A DNA stretch of 64,000 nucleotides from Beta vulgaris subsp. vulgaris. Taxonomy: Eukaryota > Streptophyta > Magnoliopsida > Caryophyllales > Amaranthaceae. The position numbers were made by a program, and so were the translations under genes. The notes under the pieces are model-generated. The model saw nothing but the letters and a program-made list of their open reading frames with translations. It was not told the origin of the DNA and searched no databases. Positions 23,674-35,869 of this stretch are shown here, one piece after another; the stretch's first letter is position 1, and every line of letters begins with the position of its first letter. The stretch covers positions 6,391,507 through 6,455,506 of the forward strand of contig NC_079209.1 of assembly GCF_026745355.1 (NCBI RefSeq). Reading direction: 5' to 3'.

Positions 23674-25553
23674 TCATCGGATGTAATCGTACTTGCATTT
23701 TCCATAACCTGCCAAGTCAAAGTTAAACACGCAAGAATCATGCATTAATTCAGAAATGAACTTTTCCTCAAAAAACAAAATTAGAATAAAATCAGAAATG
23801 AACCTATACATATATGTTCCTCCTCATACTATAACTAATATTATCTGCTTGTTAAAAATGGAATACATGTTACACGATCCATTTGATACATGATGATAAA
23901 TGGTGAAACTAATAATGGATATATAGTTAATTTTCTAATACAAATCTCACATTAATGTCCATTATAATGCTTGCCTAAATAATTCGAGATATTTTTCTCT
24001 TTATAAATTTTCATTACCATTTATAACCAATTTAGTTGAAGTATTGACAGTCGCCAAATAAATAGTAATAAATGGCATCAATAATAATGAAATTTTAAGT
24101 ATTTTAGTGAAAAAGATTCATATGAAAATATCCTCAATAATGCACTTCATTATCAAATATTCATTACCATCCATTACCATCGCTAAATACCGATTTAAAT
24201 TTTGTAATAATTTAATAAAGGTGTTTATATATTTAGAGATGAAATCTGGGGCTTTTGGCATGAGACATACTTTCCAGTTTGCACAATTATTACCTATGAA
24301 TTAATTATCATTACCACCATATATTCAATAATTATTTCATATGGACTAGCTTCTAGATTGATCTATATTTACCATATGGATGTTGGCAAAATATATTTCC
24401 CGTCATCGATCTCCATCATTTATTATCGACTACCAAAGAGGCCGTTATGTACAGTTTAGATATCAAGTTATATATGATGCTTACTGGGATCAACGCCGGT
24501 GATCATAGCTGCTGATTTGAAGTAGCAAGAGCCACCCTTGTGCTTGAACTTCTGAAAGTAGCTATTGAAGGCGTATGAAGCATGGTCTCTTACTGTATTT
24601 GGCAAAAAACAAGCCTTATTTTTCTGAATTTTACTGCAGTCTGCTCCTCCTTTCCCACATGCCCAATCAAGTGCACTCTGAAGTTCATCATCTGGCGTCT
24701 GCTCGTCTGCAATGCACCACTCTTCCAGCTGCGCTTCTATCACTAACACTGCAATAATACCTCATTAATTAACACACAATTAATTAGTCACTCCAAAAAC
24801 TGATCCTACTATTATTAATCTTATGTACTTAATTACCAAGGATGTCTTGACCTAGTGGTTAAGATTGAGGTACTATGAACGATAGGTCACTGGTTTGAAT
24901 CCCCCTTCCCCTTCTTTGTACTTTGTACCGCCTTCGTAGCTCATATGGATAAAAAAAAAATCTTATGGACTTAATTAGAGCTAGGTATGGCTGTGAATTG
25001 TGATACATCATTGATCATACATGCATGCATGGCAGCATGGTGGGTCATTCATTTTCGAAATTCAGCACAAGCCCGGCATGGCACGACCCGGCCCAACATG
25101 TGGGTCGCCCATGCATGGAGTCCCTTTTGCAAAATCGGCACATAGTCCGACATGACACAACACAAGAAATTTTCTAGTGAGTATCAAGCCCGTCGCCGTC
25201 CAGTAGGCCCGACATGTGGGCCCGTCTGGTTCGCAGTTCTACGCCTCTACCACTGAATACTGATCTAGGGTGCGGGCCTGCAGAGAGGTACATACTAAAA
25301 ATTGTGGTGTATATGCAGTCATGTAGAGGCTAGAGCAAGTAATTCTATGATCTTTTTTAATTTGGATTTGGTTGTGCATGTGCATGATTGATAACTAGTA
25401 GTACTAGAACCTTAAATTATTATCTGATAATTCTATATAGTAAGTGCTAAGTTATTAATCATATATAATTTCATAATGCCAATATTATATACCTGATTTG
25501 AGTGAGATCGATATCAATACGAGTAGAACGAGCAGACTTCTTGTAAGCAACAT
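23674..25553 (-). CDS. X8-domain (CBM43) small secreted protein, copy B
   Basis: Three exons on the minus strand: 25553-25493, 24748-24485 and 23708-23674. They join in frame to 360 nt (119 aa). Exon 1 is a signal peptide (MLLTRSLLVLLVLISISLKS). Exon 2 carries the X8 core: EEWCIADEQ, LDWACGKGGADCSKIQ, KACFLPNTV, HASYAFNSYFQ, GSCYFKSAA and GVDP. Exon 3 gives the typical end SYGKCKYDYIR and a stop. Intron phases match copy A exactly. Without the short third exon the protein would lose its last cysteine. The likely role is callose or beta-1,3-glucan binding at the wall, by family inference. Intron 1 carries a SINE. A minus-strand TATATAA lies near 25617-25624. Confidence 0.88.
24836..24960 (+). 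mobile_element. tRNA-derived SINE with 17-bp target duplication, in X8 copy B intron
   Basis: A 125-bp insert starting ccaaggatgtcttgacc, with A-box-like ctagtggttaag, B-box-like GGTTTGAATCC and a final run of A. The flanks 24819-24835 and 24961-24977 are 17-bp repeats (tcttatGtacttaatta) differing at one base. It is the same family as 17755-17848. Confidence 0.9.
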
Positions 25554-25616
25554 GGTTTTTGGAACTGGCTGAAGAAGCAGAACCATCTAAATCTGCTGCT
25601 GAAGTATTAGTACATG

Positions 25617-25624
25617 TTATATAA
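25617..25624 (-). promoter_or_regulatory. TATA box of X8 copy B
   Basis: TATATAAC on the minus strand, about 65 bases upstream of the ATG at 25553. Confidence 0.4.
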
Positions 25625-25639
25625 TGTTAACCACAATTT

Positions 25640-26291
25640 TGATGGATATAATTGAAAGAATCTCCTTAAATATAGTATAACCAGGGAACATGAAAGCCAA
25701 ATGCACATACCCTATGTATAATAAACTATTTCTACGATATATTCTTCGATTTCTTGGATCTAGCACTAGTAGCTTAATTAGGCTTGCCTTTCACTAAGAA
25801 TATTGAAAATCTAGGATATTAATTAATTGTATGCTAGAACTTAGAATTAAGTCTTCACTTTTTTTAATAATGGATCTCTAACTCACCCCCACTAAATCTT
25901 GTTCATGTGCTTACTTGAAAACGTACCCTTTATAGTAGACAATGTTAAATTCCATATTCTTCAGCATGATGGGCTTTAATGGGGATTATATATAAAACGC
26001 ACTTGTTTCGTACAGATTTAAATCATCAGTATTAACAGATCTAGAGTACAATTATCTTATTATCTAATACACAGGATTATGTAAAATGCACATATACACA
26101 TAAGGCAGCTATTCTCTTACTCATTTGGAGGGCTCCAAATTTGCAAATAAACAATATACAATCTAATTAAAGTGTACCATGCGCAATGTACCATGCTGCG
26201 CATGGTTACACCAGTGTGTATAGTAAAAATTGTTGGAGTTAGAGCGATGAACAAGTAGTGGTTAAATAAAACAATAATAAGGAGATTGATA
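25640..26291. other. AT-rich flank between X8 copy B and the Tat element
   Basis: No gene or bounded element is recognised. Short palindromic words (catgcgcaatgtaccatgctgcgcatg) lie near 26178. Confidence 0.4.
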
Positions 26292-26763
26292 TGTGTCTGG
26301 GCTCAATAAATGATCCGTCCAATATCTATTTCATGTCATCAGGAATTACCACACAGGTGGCACAGTGGGTCCCACCTGGGAGTTGACCTAGCTCCAGGTC
26401 ATCTATGGATCACAGATGGGGCTGGAAGGGCCAATTGCCGGAAAATGCAACACAACCATTGATTCCTAGAAAGCCCATCCCATCAATGTTACCTTTCTAG
26501 GAATTGACAATGCTATAAATACCAACCGTCTCATCAATGAACAGATATTAAATTTTCATCTAACAAACTAGAGCATCTCTCTCTAGACTTTCTCTCTCAA
26601 CCTCAACTGACTTGAGCATCGGAGGGGCGATCCTAAAACAACCCCCGGGGTAGTCTAACCTTGTTTTTCAGGTTTTCGACATATGGACGATTTACTCAGA
26701 CAAACGCTCTTGGGGCTCATTCGTACTTAACACACTTCAACAATCATCCTTAATTTCTAGGCA
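26292..26763 (+). repeat. 5' LTR of the Tat element
   Basis: Matches 40426-40901 along its length, for example gctcaataaatg, aactgacttgagc, cggaggggcgatcc and acaaacgctcttggggctcatt. A TATA box (TATAAAT) is at 26514-26520. Confidence 0.85.
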
Positions 26764-26769
26764 CACACA

Positions 26770-26790
26770 GTTTGGTGCCGCCTGTGGGGA
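26770..26790 (+). promoter_or_regulatory. Primer-binding site of the Tat element
   Basis: tttggtgccgcctgtgggg follows the 5' LTR by a few bases, the position and general form of the tRNA primer site in Tat/Athila Gypsy elements. Confidence 0.6.
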
Positions 26791-26850
26791 AGTTACAAAC
26801 AAAGTTACTTCACGTCCACTCAACAAGATTTACCTTATTGTCACTCAACA

Positions 26851-28387
26851 ATGGCCCCAACCAAGAGCACTCGCAACAGACAGCCTTCAGCAGAGGCCCA
26901 AAGATCCGAACGGACACCCTCGCCCTCCCACCATCGGAGACCTGAACGGGTAACTTCACCTCCACCCCATCGGACTCCCACGGTTCAGACCATCGATCTT
27001 AACGAAGAGCAATCCAATGGTGATCGGCCTACTCCCTCACAATAGTTGCAACAAGCCGACCCTTAACCCTTGTTTGCGGTAGATATCACCCTAATAGCTA
27101 CTCAGCTCCAATAAACCTTGCAACGCAGCATAATGGAATGCTGACCACCTTACAGCAGGGACACGCTCTTCCCAACCCTAGGGAACAAGCTTTGGTACTC
27201 TCCTAAAAGGATAATTACAACCCCAACTCGGCCCATGGCCAGTCTACCCGGCAACGATCTGAAGCATTGGAACCCAGCCAGCATGACAGGCAGAGATCTA
27301 GACAAGGAGAAGACGAGCAGCATCTAACCAAGGGGAAATCCGCTCGGCGTGGAGAAAAGACTCACGTCTCCAAGTATTCTAGAGGCAACATCAGACACAA
27401 ACCTAGGGATGCCCGACACTTCCTCAACTAGAAGCGCCTCAACCAGGGTATGACGTCAGATTTATTCTAAACAAGAAAGTCGCTTAGCGAGAGGGACAAG
27501 ACGATTCAGCTCATTTTAGCCTCCTCGGATCAACAGTGGAGCACTTAAGTTCATGGTCCCATTCAACCAAGAAATCCTAGAAGCAACTAGTCCATGGAAG
27601 ATCAAAACACCCACCATTAAACCATTCGCGGGCCTAACTGACCCAGACGATCACATGGCCACATACAAAGCTCATATGAGCGTTCAAACCAGCTGTGAAG
27701 TTACTTGGTGCCGCTTCTTCCCTACTACACTCAAGGGCCTCGCCCTAAATTAGTTCCAAGAACTTCCCGCAGGAATCATAACCGACTTCTCAGTACTTGA
27801 GGACTTGTTCATTCATCAGTTCGTAGCAGGGAAGAGGAAAAAGAAAATGAGCCCCCATTTGATGGCGGTCAGACAAGAGAAGAATGAATGTCTAGCCGAC
27901 TACATCAAAAGGTTCAATGAGGAATCAATAAAAGTTTCAGATCTTCAGAATGCAGTAGCATTTGCCGCCCTAATGCTCGGACTACATCCGGACGGTTGAG
28001 ATGGTCCTTGACTGAAAATGAAGTAAAAACTTTCTCCGAGGCAATGAACGGGCTCAGACATATCTCACCACTTGGACGATGGAAGCAAAAAAAGGAAGGA
28101 AGAAGGAAACCACAAAGATCAGCCAAAATAACAAAAAAATAGCAGGTCGGTCAGACAGGTTCAACGACCATGGTCATGACTTTTGGTTCAACAAAAACAA
28201 AAGAGCGATCTACTTGGACATAAAAGACAAGTCCATGCTTCCCCGCCCACCTCCCATCAGAACGTCCTCCACTCGGAAAAATAAGAGTCTGTGGTGTGAG
28301 TACCACAAAGAATGTGGACAAATCACCAAGGACTGCAAAGAACTCAAGAAGTCCCTTGATAATCTGACAGACCAAAGGCAAGATTAA
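26851..28387 (+). pseudogene. gag of the Tat element (broken)
   Basis: The ATG at 26851 opens a proline/serine-rich N-terminus. The capsid-like part continues at 27553-27999 with an in-frame stop near 27751 and a frame change. It contains a retrotransposon gag domain (ALNWFQELP-like region, LADYIKRFNEE). The end at 28290-28345 has a zinc knuckle with C-H-C residues (CEYHKECGQITKDC). Several stops show it is dead. Confidence 0.75.
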
Positions 28388-28619
28388 CCACCACCTCAAG
28401 CACACAAGCTAGGAGAAAGACAAGCAGAATGTGGGTCAGTCGAACAATAGAGAAACCGAAGGATTCATTGGGGTCATAGCAGGTGGTTTTGAATCAGGAG
28501 GCCTAACCGGCCGATCCCGCAAAGTCGACTTACAGAATTTCAAGCATCAAGTGCTTGATGTCCACCACCCCGACCCGACTGTCCCGTAACGACTTTTGGA
28601 GAATCCAGTCGGGCCCTAC

Positions 28620-29088
28620 ACACACCTCATGACAATCCCCTAATCATTGAACTGAAAGTGGCTAACATAAGAGTTGAAAGGATGTTAGTAGATAGTGGAT
28701 TATCAGTTGACATAATGACACTGGAGGGCCACAAGAAGTTGAAATGCAGCGAAAGGGATGTCACCCCCCTCAATAAGCCACTCATAGGCTTCGGGGAAAC
28801 TCTGTACATCCAGTTGGATCGATAAAGCTACCCACTCGTATGGGAGAAAAAGGCAAGGGAAGAAGCCCACTAATTGAGTTCCTAGTGGTGGACATCCCTC
28901 TGCCAGACAACATCATAATGGGAAGGCCTGTATTAAACAAGGTTAAAGATGCAATTTCCACCTACCAACTCTTCATGCAATTTGAAACCGACAAGGGTAA
29001 GGACGAAAAGATCCAGGGGGATCAACACACAGTAAGGGAATGTTATGTTAATAGCTTGAACAACAAGGTCGACATCCAAACGAATTAG
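28620..29088 (+). pseudogene. Aspartic protease region of the Tat element (broken)
   Basis: Contains VDSGLSVDIM near 28690 (the D-S-G class active site) and a downstream IIMGRPVLNKV motif at 28915, as in Gypsy proteases. A stop near 28824 separates the two. Confidence 0.7.
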
Positions 29089-29219
29089 AAAAATAGAAAG
29101 CGGGAAGATAATAAGCCTTCAAGTGGCCTTAAGGTTTACATCACTAAAAACCCTAAGCATTCCCCTCAGCCGGCTGAGGATGATGAAGAAGTTCCTTTGA
29201 CAAGAAACTTGGTCGGACT

Positions 29220-30046
29220 CTTTGAGAGTAGGAGAATTTAAAAAAAAATTATTGCAGGGTTCATAGGATAGTGTCAGTACTCAGAATGGTTGGCCAACGT
29301 TGTGTTGGTTGAAAAGTTGAGCGGGGCATGGAAAATGTGCGTAGATTTCACAGACCCGAACAAGCTAAGACCTGTCCAAAGGATAACCTCCCACTACCAA
29401 GATTGACAGGCTAGTCGACTCAACAGCGAGGCGCTCTCTTAAGCTTCATGGACGCAAATGCAGGGTACCACCTGATCCAAATGGCCGAACACGATCGAAT
29501 CCACACTGCCTTTGTCACAAGCCAAGGGTGTACAGCTACAAAATGATGCCATTCAAATGCGGGGGCTACGTATTAACGAACAGTGAACAAAATCTTCAAC
29601 GATTAGCTCGGTCGAAACATTAAAGTGTATGTTGACGATATGAGCGTCAAAAGCGAAGCCAAGGGGGATCACCCCTCGGAACCCTGAGGCGATTAAGCAT
29701 GATGTTTAGTCCGAAGAAATGTCTCTTCGAAGTAAAGGGGGGGGAAGTGCCTCAGATTCATGGTGTATGAAAGGGGAATGAAGGCAAATCCCGATAAAAT
29801 CAAGGATGTAATGGAGATGAAATCTCCCACGAATGGACGAGAGGTACAGCGCCTAACTGGTTGTCTAGCTTCCCTCGAACACTTCCTCACCCCGTCAGCA
29901 AATAAGAGCCTTTACTTCTTCAAGGCACAAAAAAAAGAGTTCACTTGGGATGGCGAGGCCAAACAAGCCTTCACCTCCCTCAAAACACATCTATATACCC
30001 TTCTTAAACTGATATCCCCCTTGCCGGGGGAAACCTTGTTCATTTA
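29220..30046 (+). pseudogene. Reverse transcriptase of the Tat element (broken)
   Basis: Pieces of RT in shifting frames: KMCVDFTDPNKL near 29335, an active-site remnant VYVDDM near 29625, and the connection NPDKIKDVMEMKSP at 29790 leading to FTWDGEAKQAF. It is interrupted at 30046 by a TIR element; the frame resumes at 31465. Confidence 0.75.
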
Positions 30047-31464
30047 GGGTGCGTTCTCGTCACATTAATAAATTCAATTTCAGGTCCAATAAGTCCAGTG
30101 TAGTTCAAATAAGTTCAGTTTAGTTCAGATAAGTTTTAATCAGGTCTAATAAGGTCCAATAAATTCCAATCAGGTGCAATAAGTTCCAATAAGGTCTAAT
30201 AAGGTCCAAAAAGTTCCAATCAAGTGCAATAAGTTCCAATCAGGTCTAAACAAGTCCAATAAATTCCAATCAGGTCTAATCAGGTCCAATAAGTTCCAAT
30301 AAGGTCCAAATAGTCAATGATCAATAAATATTTGTATTATTGTCTATTATTTTATTATTCAAATCATTATTAGTTGATTATCTTACTATTAGAATTTTAA
30401 TTAAAGTACCACAATGAATATATTATATTATACTTGTATTATTGTCTTTTATTTTATTAAATAACATTTGTATTATTGTCTATTATTTTATTATTCATAT
30501 TACTATTAGTTGATTATTTTGTTATTAAATTTTTTAATTAAAGTACCATAATGTATAGTATTATACTTGTATTATTATCTATTATTTTATTATTCATATT
30601 ACTATTAGCTGATTATATTATTATTAAAAAATAGTATAATCATGGTCAAATGAGGTTAACAATAATAATTATCATACTTACAATATTTTGCATTTCGTCT
30701 TTAAATAACTAGAGATAACATGTTTTCGTTAATAATAACAATGAAAGATATAAATGTTATCGATTGATTGCTTCATAGGAGTTAATCAATTCTACTACCT
30801 TCAAGTGAATGAAAGTGGAGTGAGAGTTAATGACTTCTACAATTTAGTCATAAAACTGAAGTGGAGTTAGAGATAAATTTTTCCATACGTGGTAATTTTT
30901 CACTTGTTAGCAATAAATGTATATTGACTTTTGATTTTCTACTAGCGCTTTATGAAATCAAAACAAGACTATTAAATATATTAGTGGTGAAAGTTGTGTA
31001 TAGGCAAGTATATAAATAATATTTCTTTTTGTTAAATTGTTTATCATGAAAGATAATTAATAATAATTATTTTTTAAAAGGGTAAATTTTAATAATAATT
31101 ATTTCATAATAAATTTTGAGGGGTAGTATTTATGTTAGGGGTAATGTGTATGTTATTACTCATCAATTTTTTTTGTCTAATAAGGTCAAATAGGTTCCAT
31201 TTTGGTCCAATAAGGTATAATAAATTTCAATTAGGTCCAATAAAGTCTAATAAATTTCAACCAGGTCCAATAAGGTCTAATAAGTTTCAATCAGGTCATT
31301 AAGTTTCAATGAGGTCCAATAAGTTCCACTCAGGTTCAATAAGGTGCAATAAGTTGAATCAGGTCCAATAAGGTCTTATAAGTTCAGTTTAGTTCAGTTC
31401 AGGTCCAATAAGCTATGTTCAGTTCTAATAAGTTCAGGATTATTCAGGTGAAGAGAACGCACCC
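30047..31464. mobile_element. TIR element of unusual family, copy 1 (GGGTGCGTTCTC ends)
   Basis: A 1418-bp insert in the Tat pol region. Both ends read GGGTGCGTTCTC inward and it is flanked by TTA (30044-30046, 31465-31467). Next to each end are long arrays of degenerate aggtccaataagttccaatc units (30080-30310 and 31180-31440). The centre is AT-rich with no transposase. Removing it and one TTA restores the RNase H frame, which confirms the borders. A second copy lies inverted at 38951-39986. Confidence 0.85.
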
Positions 31465-32250
31465 TTACTTGGCTATTTCAGAATATGCGCTCAGCACTGT
31501 TTAGGTAGCCGAGAGAGAGAAAAAGAGACACCCAGTCTACTTCATCAGCCACGCTATCAAAGGAGCGGAAGCTAAGTACAACGAGGTAGAGAAGATAGTC
31601 TTTGCCCTAGTAATGGTGAGTCGAAAACAGGAACCGTACTTTCAAGCTCATCAAATCAAAGTCCTCACCGGTCCGCCACCGAGGAAGTTGATTCAGAACA
31701 GGAACCACTCTAGTCGAATGACTGTTTGGGCGGATCAACTTGCAGATTTTAGGTTAGAATATGAACCAAGGAGGAAAATCAAAGCCTTGGACTTGGTAGA
31801 TTTCATCACTAAGTGCACCACCAAGCCCCCGGTTGGGGAAAAGATGGTTGGGAGATGCAGTCGGGAAAAAGATGGAGTATGGCATCAAATTGAATTCTTG
31901 GGATCTAACAACTAAGTCCAGTATGAAGCTCTCATCCTCAGACTTCAGCTATGCATCTTGGCCGGAGCCATGACAATCAAAGCTAAATCCGACTCACAAC
32001 TCATAGTGGGTTAGGTTCAGGAAAATACGAAGCCAAGGACGACAACATGAGAGTATACTTGGACAAAACCCTAGAATTCATCAAAAATCTATCCCATTTC
32101 AGCATCAACCACATACCTAGGTCGAAAAATCAACAAGCAGATGCTTTGGCTTGGATTGCCAGTTTAGTTGAGGGATCAGCCCCTCGGACCATTACATGGG
32201 AAGTACTACGTCAGCCGAGCATCAATGCCAAAAAGCAACAGGCGTTTACC
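31465..32250 (+). pseudogene. RNase H regions of the Tat element (broken)
   Basis: The first RNase H starts right after the TIR insertion and includes a KYNEVEKIVFALVM-like stretch. It ends near 31830 at ALDLVDFITKCT. A second, plant-type RNase H remnant follows: YEALILRLQLC near 31925, SDSQLIVG near 31990, and RSKNQQADALAW near 32120. Two successive RNase H modules are characteristic of Tat elements. Several stops are present. Confidence 0.72.
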
Positions 32251-32253
32251 TAG

Positions 32254-33230
32254 ATGGAAGAGGTGGTCAAATACTTGAAAGATAGGATACTGCTCGAGGA
32301 CCACAAGGAAGCCGAGCGAGTCAAGCGTAAATTCGGATGGTTCGTATGGCATGAGGATCAACTTTACAAGAAGTCCTTCACCCACCCTCTGCTCAAGTGT
32401 GTGACCCCCGAAGAAGGGGATTACATCCTTAGGGAAATCCACCAAGAGCATGTCGAAGCCACCAAGGGGGAAAGACCATAGCGGGAAAAGCTCTCAGAGC
32501 AGGTTACTACTGGCCCACTCTGAAGCCGGATTCCCAAGAGTTGTTCAAGAGGTGTCAATCATGCCAGATCCAGTCGGATATTCCCAGAGCACCAGCCACT
32601 CCTCTGACAACCATCCAGGCAGTTTTGCCATTCGACAAATGAGGCATGGACATACGTCCGACCATTTCCCCCAGATTCTAGCCAACGCAAGTTCTTAATA
32701 GTGGTGATTGACTACTTTACCAAGTGGACAGAGGCTGAGCTACTCTCGTCAATAACGGATAAACAGGTTCAAGCGTTTATTGGGGAAAACATCATCACCA
32801 GGTTCGGGGTACCAAGGACACTGGTCTCCGACAATAGGTGGCAGTTCAAGTGGCCTTGCACGAGAATGTTGTGCCTGGTTCGGGTTACAGACCAAGTTCT
32901 TCGTCGTGTGTAGACCACAGAGAAACGGACATGCCGAGTCAGCCAATACGATAATCTTCAAAGGAATAAAAAAATCCTTAGAGGGTTCCAAAGGAGCATG
33001 GATTGATGACCTATTTGGGGTCCCATGGTCAGCCCGGACCACCGGAAAAGAAGCAAGTTAGTATATGGAAAAGAGGCGATCCTCCCAGTGGAGGTCGACA
33101 CCCTCTCACCCCGAATGACCTTCTACGAGTTTGAAAAGAATGAAGATGAAATACCTGTCAACTTGGATCTACTGCCAAAAACCATGGGCAATACGTTATT
33201 GAGGCCCATTCAGTACAAACAATGAGTAAC
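32254..33230 (+). pseudogene. Integrase of the Tat element (broken)
   Basis: The zinc-binding part (VTPEEGDYILREIHQEH... then CQSCQIQSD in another frame) is followed by the catalytic core (VVIDYFTKWTEAELLSS, FGVPRTLVSDN) and a C-terminal piece (YGKEAILPVEVDT). Frame changes occur near 32470, 32700 and 32900. Confidence 0.75.
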
Positions 33231-33958
33231 TCGACAATTCAATCGATGAGTCAAGGCCAGACAAATCCGATACGTGACTGGATAGTATGAAAAGTAGAAG
33301 CCACGACGAGATTATCATATCTCAAGGGAAAGTTCGAACCAAATTGGGACGACCCCTACAAGGTAACATAGGTGGTCAAACCCGGCACATTCCGACTAGA
33401 ATCCTCGTAAGGCGTTGCCATGGCCCGACCCGACAATGTAGACAATCTTAAAAGGTTCTACGTATAAAGTGTTTGTTAATTGCAATAGGAGCATATATAA
33501 TAGCCTAAAGGCATATTGTAGCTAATTGGCACATTTTGTAACGAATCGGAGTACTAGACTTTACCAGTCGAATTTAGACCAAACATCATTCCATTCCAGA
33601 GAAGGGTAAGTCACAGCCAACGCCCTCTTCAGCCGCTCCAGGGCTTCATCTTGTGGGACTTGTGACCTACATCAGCGTTATAACCGTCACAAGCTTGAGT
33701 GGTCTGCCATTCGGTAAACCATTGCTCCTCGGACTACTTGGCCATCACCTTGGCCGCCGCTATTTTCCCCTCGGCAGCCTTCAGCTTGAAGTGGACGTCG
33801 GCCAAGTCCTGCTCCACCTTAGCCAATTTGGCTTCAGCATCACCCTTAACAATATGGGCCCGTCCCAAGCCATGATGAGGTCCGCTTCGGTCTTCTTCCA
33901 CTGATCCCGCTCGACCTGTATGTTCTCCTAGTCTGTCTTGATGGCCCTAATAACATCA

Positions 33959-35340
33959 TGACAAAGGGAAGTTAGGTTGTTACTAATCTCCTAAGGTCAA
34001 ACAAATCCTAACTAAACCACTAATAACCTAAGTAAAGTGTCAAACAAGGGTCATTCTTCCACAAGGAATAAGGAACACCGATATATATGTGTTAATTTGA
34101 AAATAAGCTAGGTTGAAAAAGAGTCGGAAGGTGTCGACTACCAACTAATTAAGTCTATTAAGCTAAACTAACTACTAAAGAACGACTAGTATTAGGAAAA
34201 GGGATCCACCACCAACCAAATCATGATTTAGGCAATTAGAAAGGTGAAACATGGAGGAAAGAAACCAAGCAAATAATTGAAGTCATTATTGACTCCTAAT
34301 TAGCTCTAAGCCATCTCGCAAGGGTGCATAAAACTACCTAAGTCACATAATTAAGCCACTCTCATGGTCTTAAATATGCAACCAAGGGGGTAAGTGCAAT
34401 GTCAAATCACAAAACCTCACTCAAATCTCACGCTCATGAGTAATTAAGCAAGATAATAGCATAAATGTCAACCTTAATCTCCTCTCTCGATTGGATTTAG
34501 GTATCAATAAAACAAACATCCAAGTGGCCAATTAGAATGCAAGTAAATAGTAATCATGCTATTAATCAATTAATAAGCCCAATTCAAACCCCCTAATTTC
34601 ATATTTCAACACCCAAATCAATCATTGTTGGGTTTTCACCCAAACCCTAACCAACAAACTACTCCATAAATACAAAAATGAGGACTTTAGAGAAATTAAG
34701 CACTAATAACATGATAATAATCATTAATCTAACATTAAGTTAAACAAAATAAATTATAAATAATTAAACTAATCATGAACAACTAATCTAAGAAAAACAA
34801 TTAAAGTAATAAAAGCTGATAGAGTAAGAAATGCTCATTGATTAATGGTTGAAAGTTCCAATACAAGTGTCACCCTTGAATCTGCAATCTTCAACCCCTA
34901 TTTGAGTTTTCTCCCTTTTTCCCTCTAAACTAATCTATGGAGGCTAATCCTTTTTAAAACCCTAAAACTATTCGAAAAACTAAGAGTGGTGAAAATTTAT
35001 CTATGCTAAAAAACTGCCTCCATAAAAAGATGATATAATGGGTATTTATACTACTAATAAAAAGGAAAGAAAATATATAATGTGAAGATAAAAAATAAGG
35101 GGAAAAGAAAAAATGGAAAAGATAAGTAAAAAAAAAATGGAAAGAGAAACGTGGGGTTTTAAGGCTGAAGTAAAAGTTAGAGATATACCAAGGCAGAAAA
35201 CAGCTACGTCTGAAAATCGGACCCTCTCGGCCAATTACTCTTGGGAAAGACCGGGCTCAGTCCCATTGATGCTAGGAAATGTTCGTTCTTGAAAAGACAA
35301 TAACTGGGCAACCAGTTGCCTGCGACAAATATCTCCCCCC
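33959..35340 (-). mobile_element. Probable antisense solo LTR inside the Tat element
   Basis: An AT-rich block of about 1.3 kb splits the antisense ORF. Its wording (gtgtcaaacaagggtcattc, ttccacaagg; at the far end a cagctacgtctgaaaatcgg stretch) resembles the layout of the Gypsy LTRs at 49363-50795. A start at TGACAAAGGG is likely. I could not find the matching terminal CA with a target duplication, so both borders are approximate. Confidence 0.4.
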
Positions 35341-35869
35341 CTCCCCCCCGCTCACAATCTTGGACTCGAGCTACATGTACCAGGCCGCCACGACCTCTTT
35401 ATCGTCCAGCTCAGGGACTTAGAAATTAAGCTCGGGCGTCGGTTAGACGGTCAGTACCCCCTAGTCACCACCATAATAAACGAAGTGAACCCCCTTCGGA
35501 AACCTTGATCTATCACGGTCTGGTAACCTCTTCGGACCTGAAAACACCACCAACCTGACACAATCTCACCGGCCATCATTTCTACCAACTTGTACATATG
35601 ACGCCACAAGGTCACGGTCGGCCTCACCCTAATTATCTCACAAATGGTCTGCACAGCGAGGATGCCTCCCCAATAGTTGGGCGAAATTTGACCCAAAGAT
35701 AGATTGTAGGCATTCAAAAAATCCTTGACGAAAGGAGTCGAGGGAAACCGAAGTCCCATCTACATGGCCTTGTACTACGCCACTATACAACCGGGAGGTG
35801 AAGTCAAAATGGTGCGGAAGGCCTCCGGTCGGACCAAATGATATGGGTCCCTTATATGAAATATGGTTG

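Noticed and set aside
30060..31440. aggtccaataagttccaatc arrays as a satellite or CRISPR-like array
   Set aside because: Units are degenerate, lack spacers, and are confined to the subterminal zones of a TIR element; this is a plant genome.
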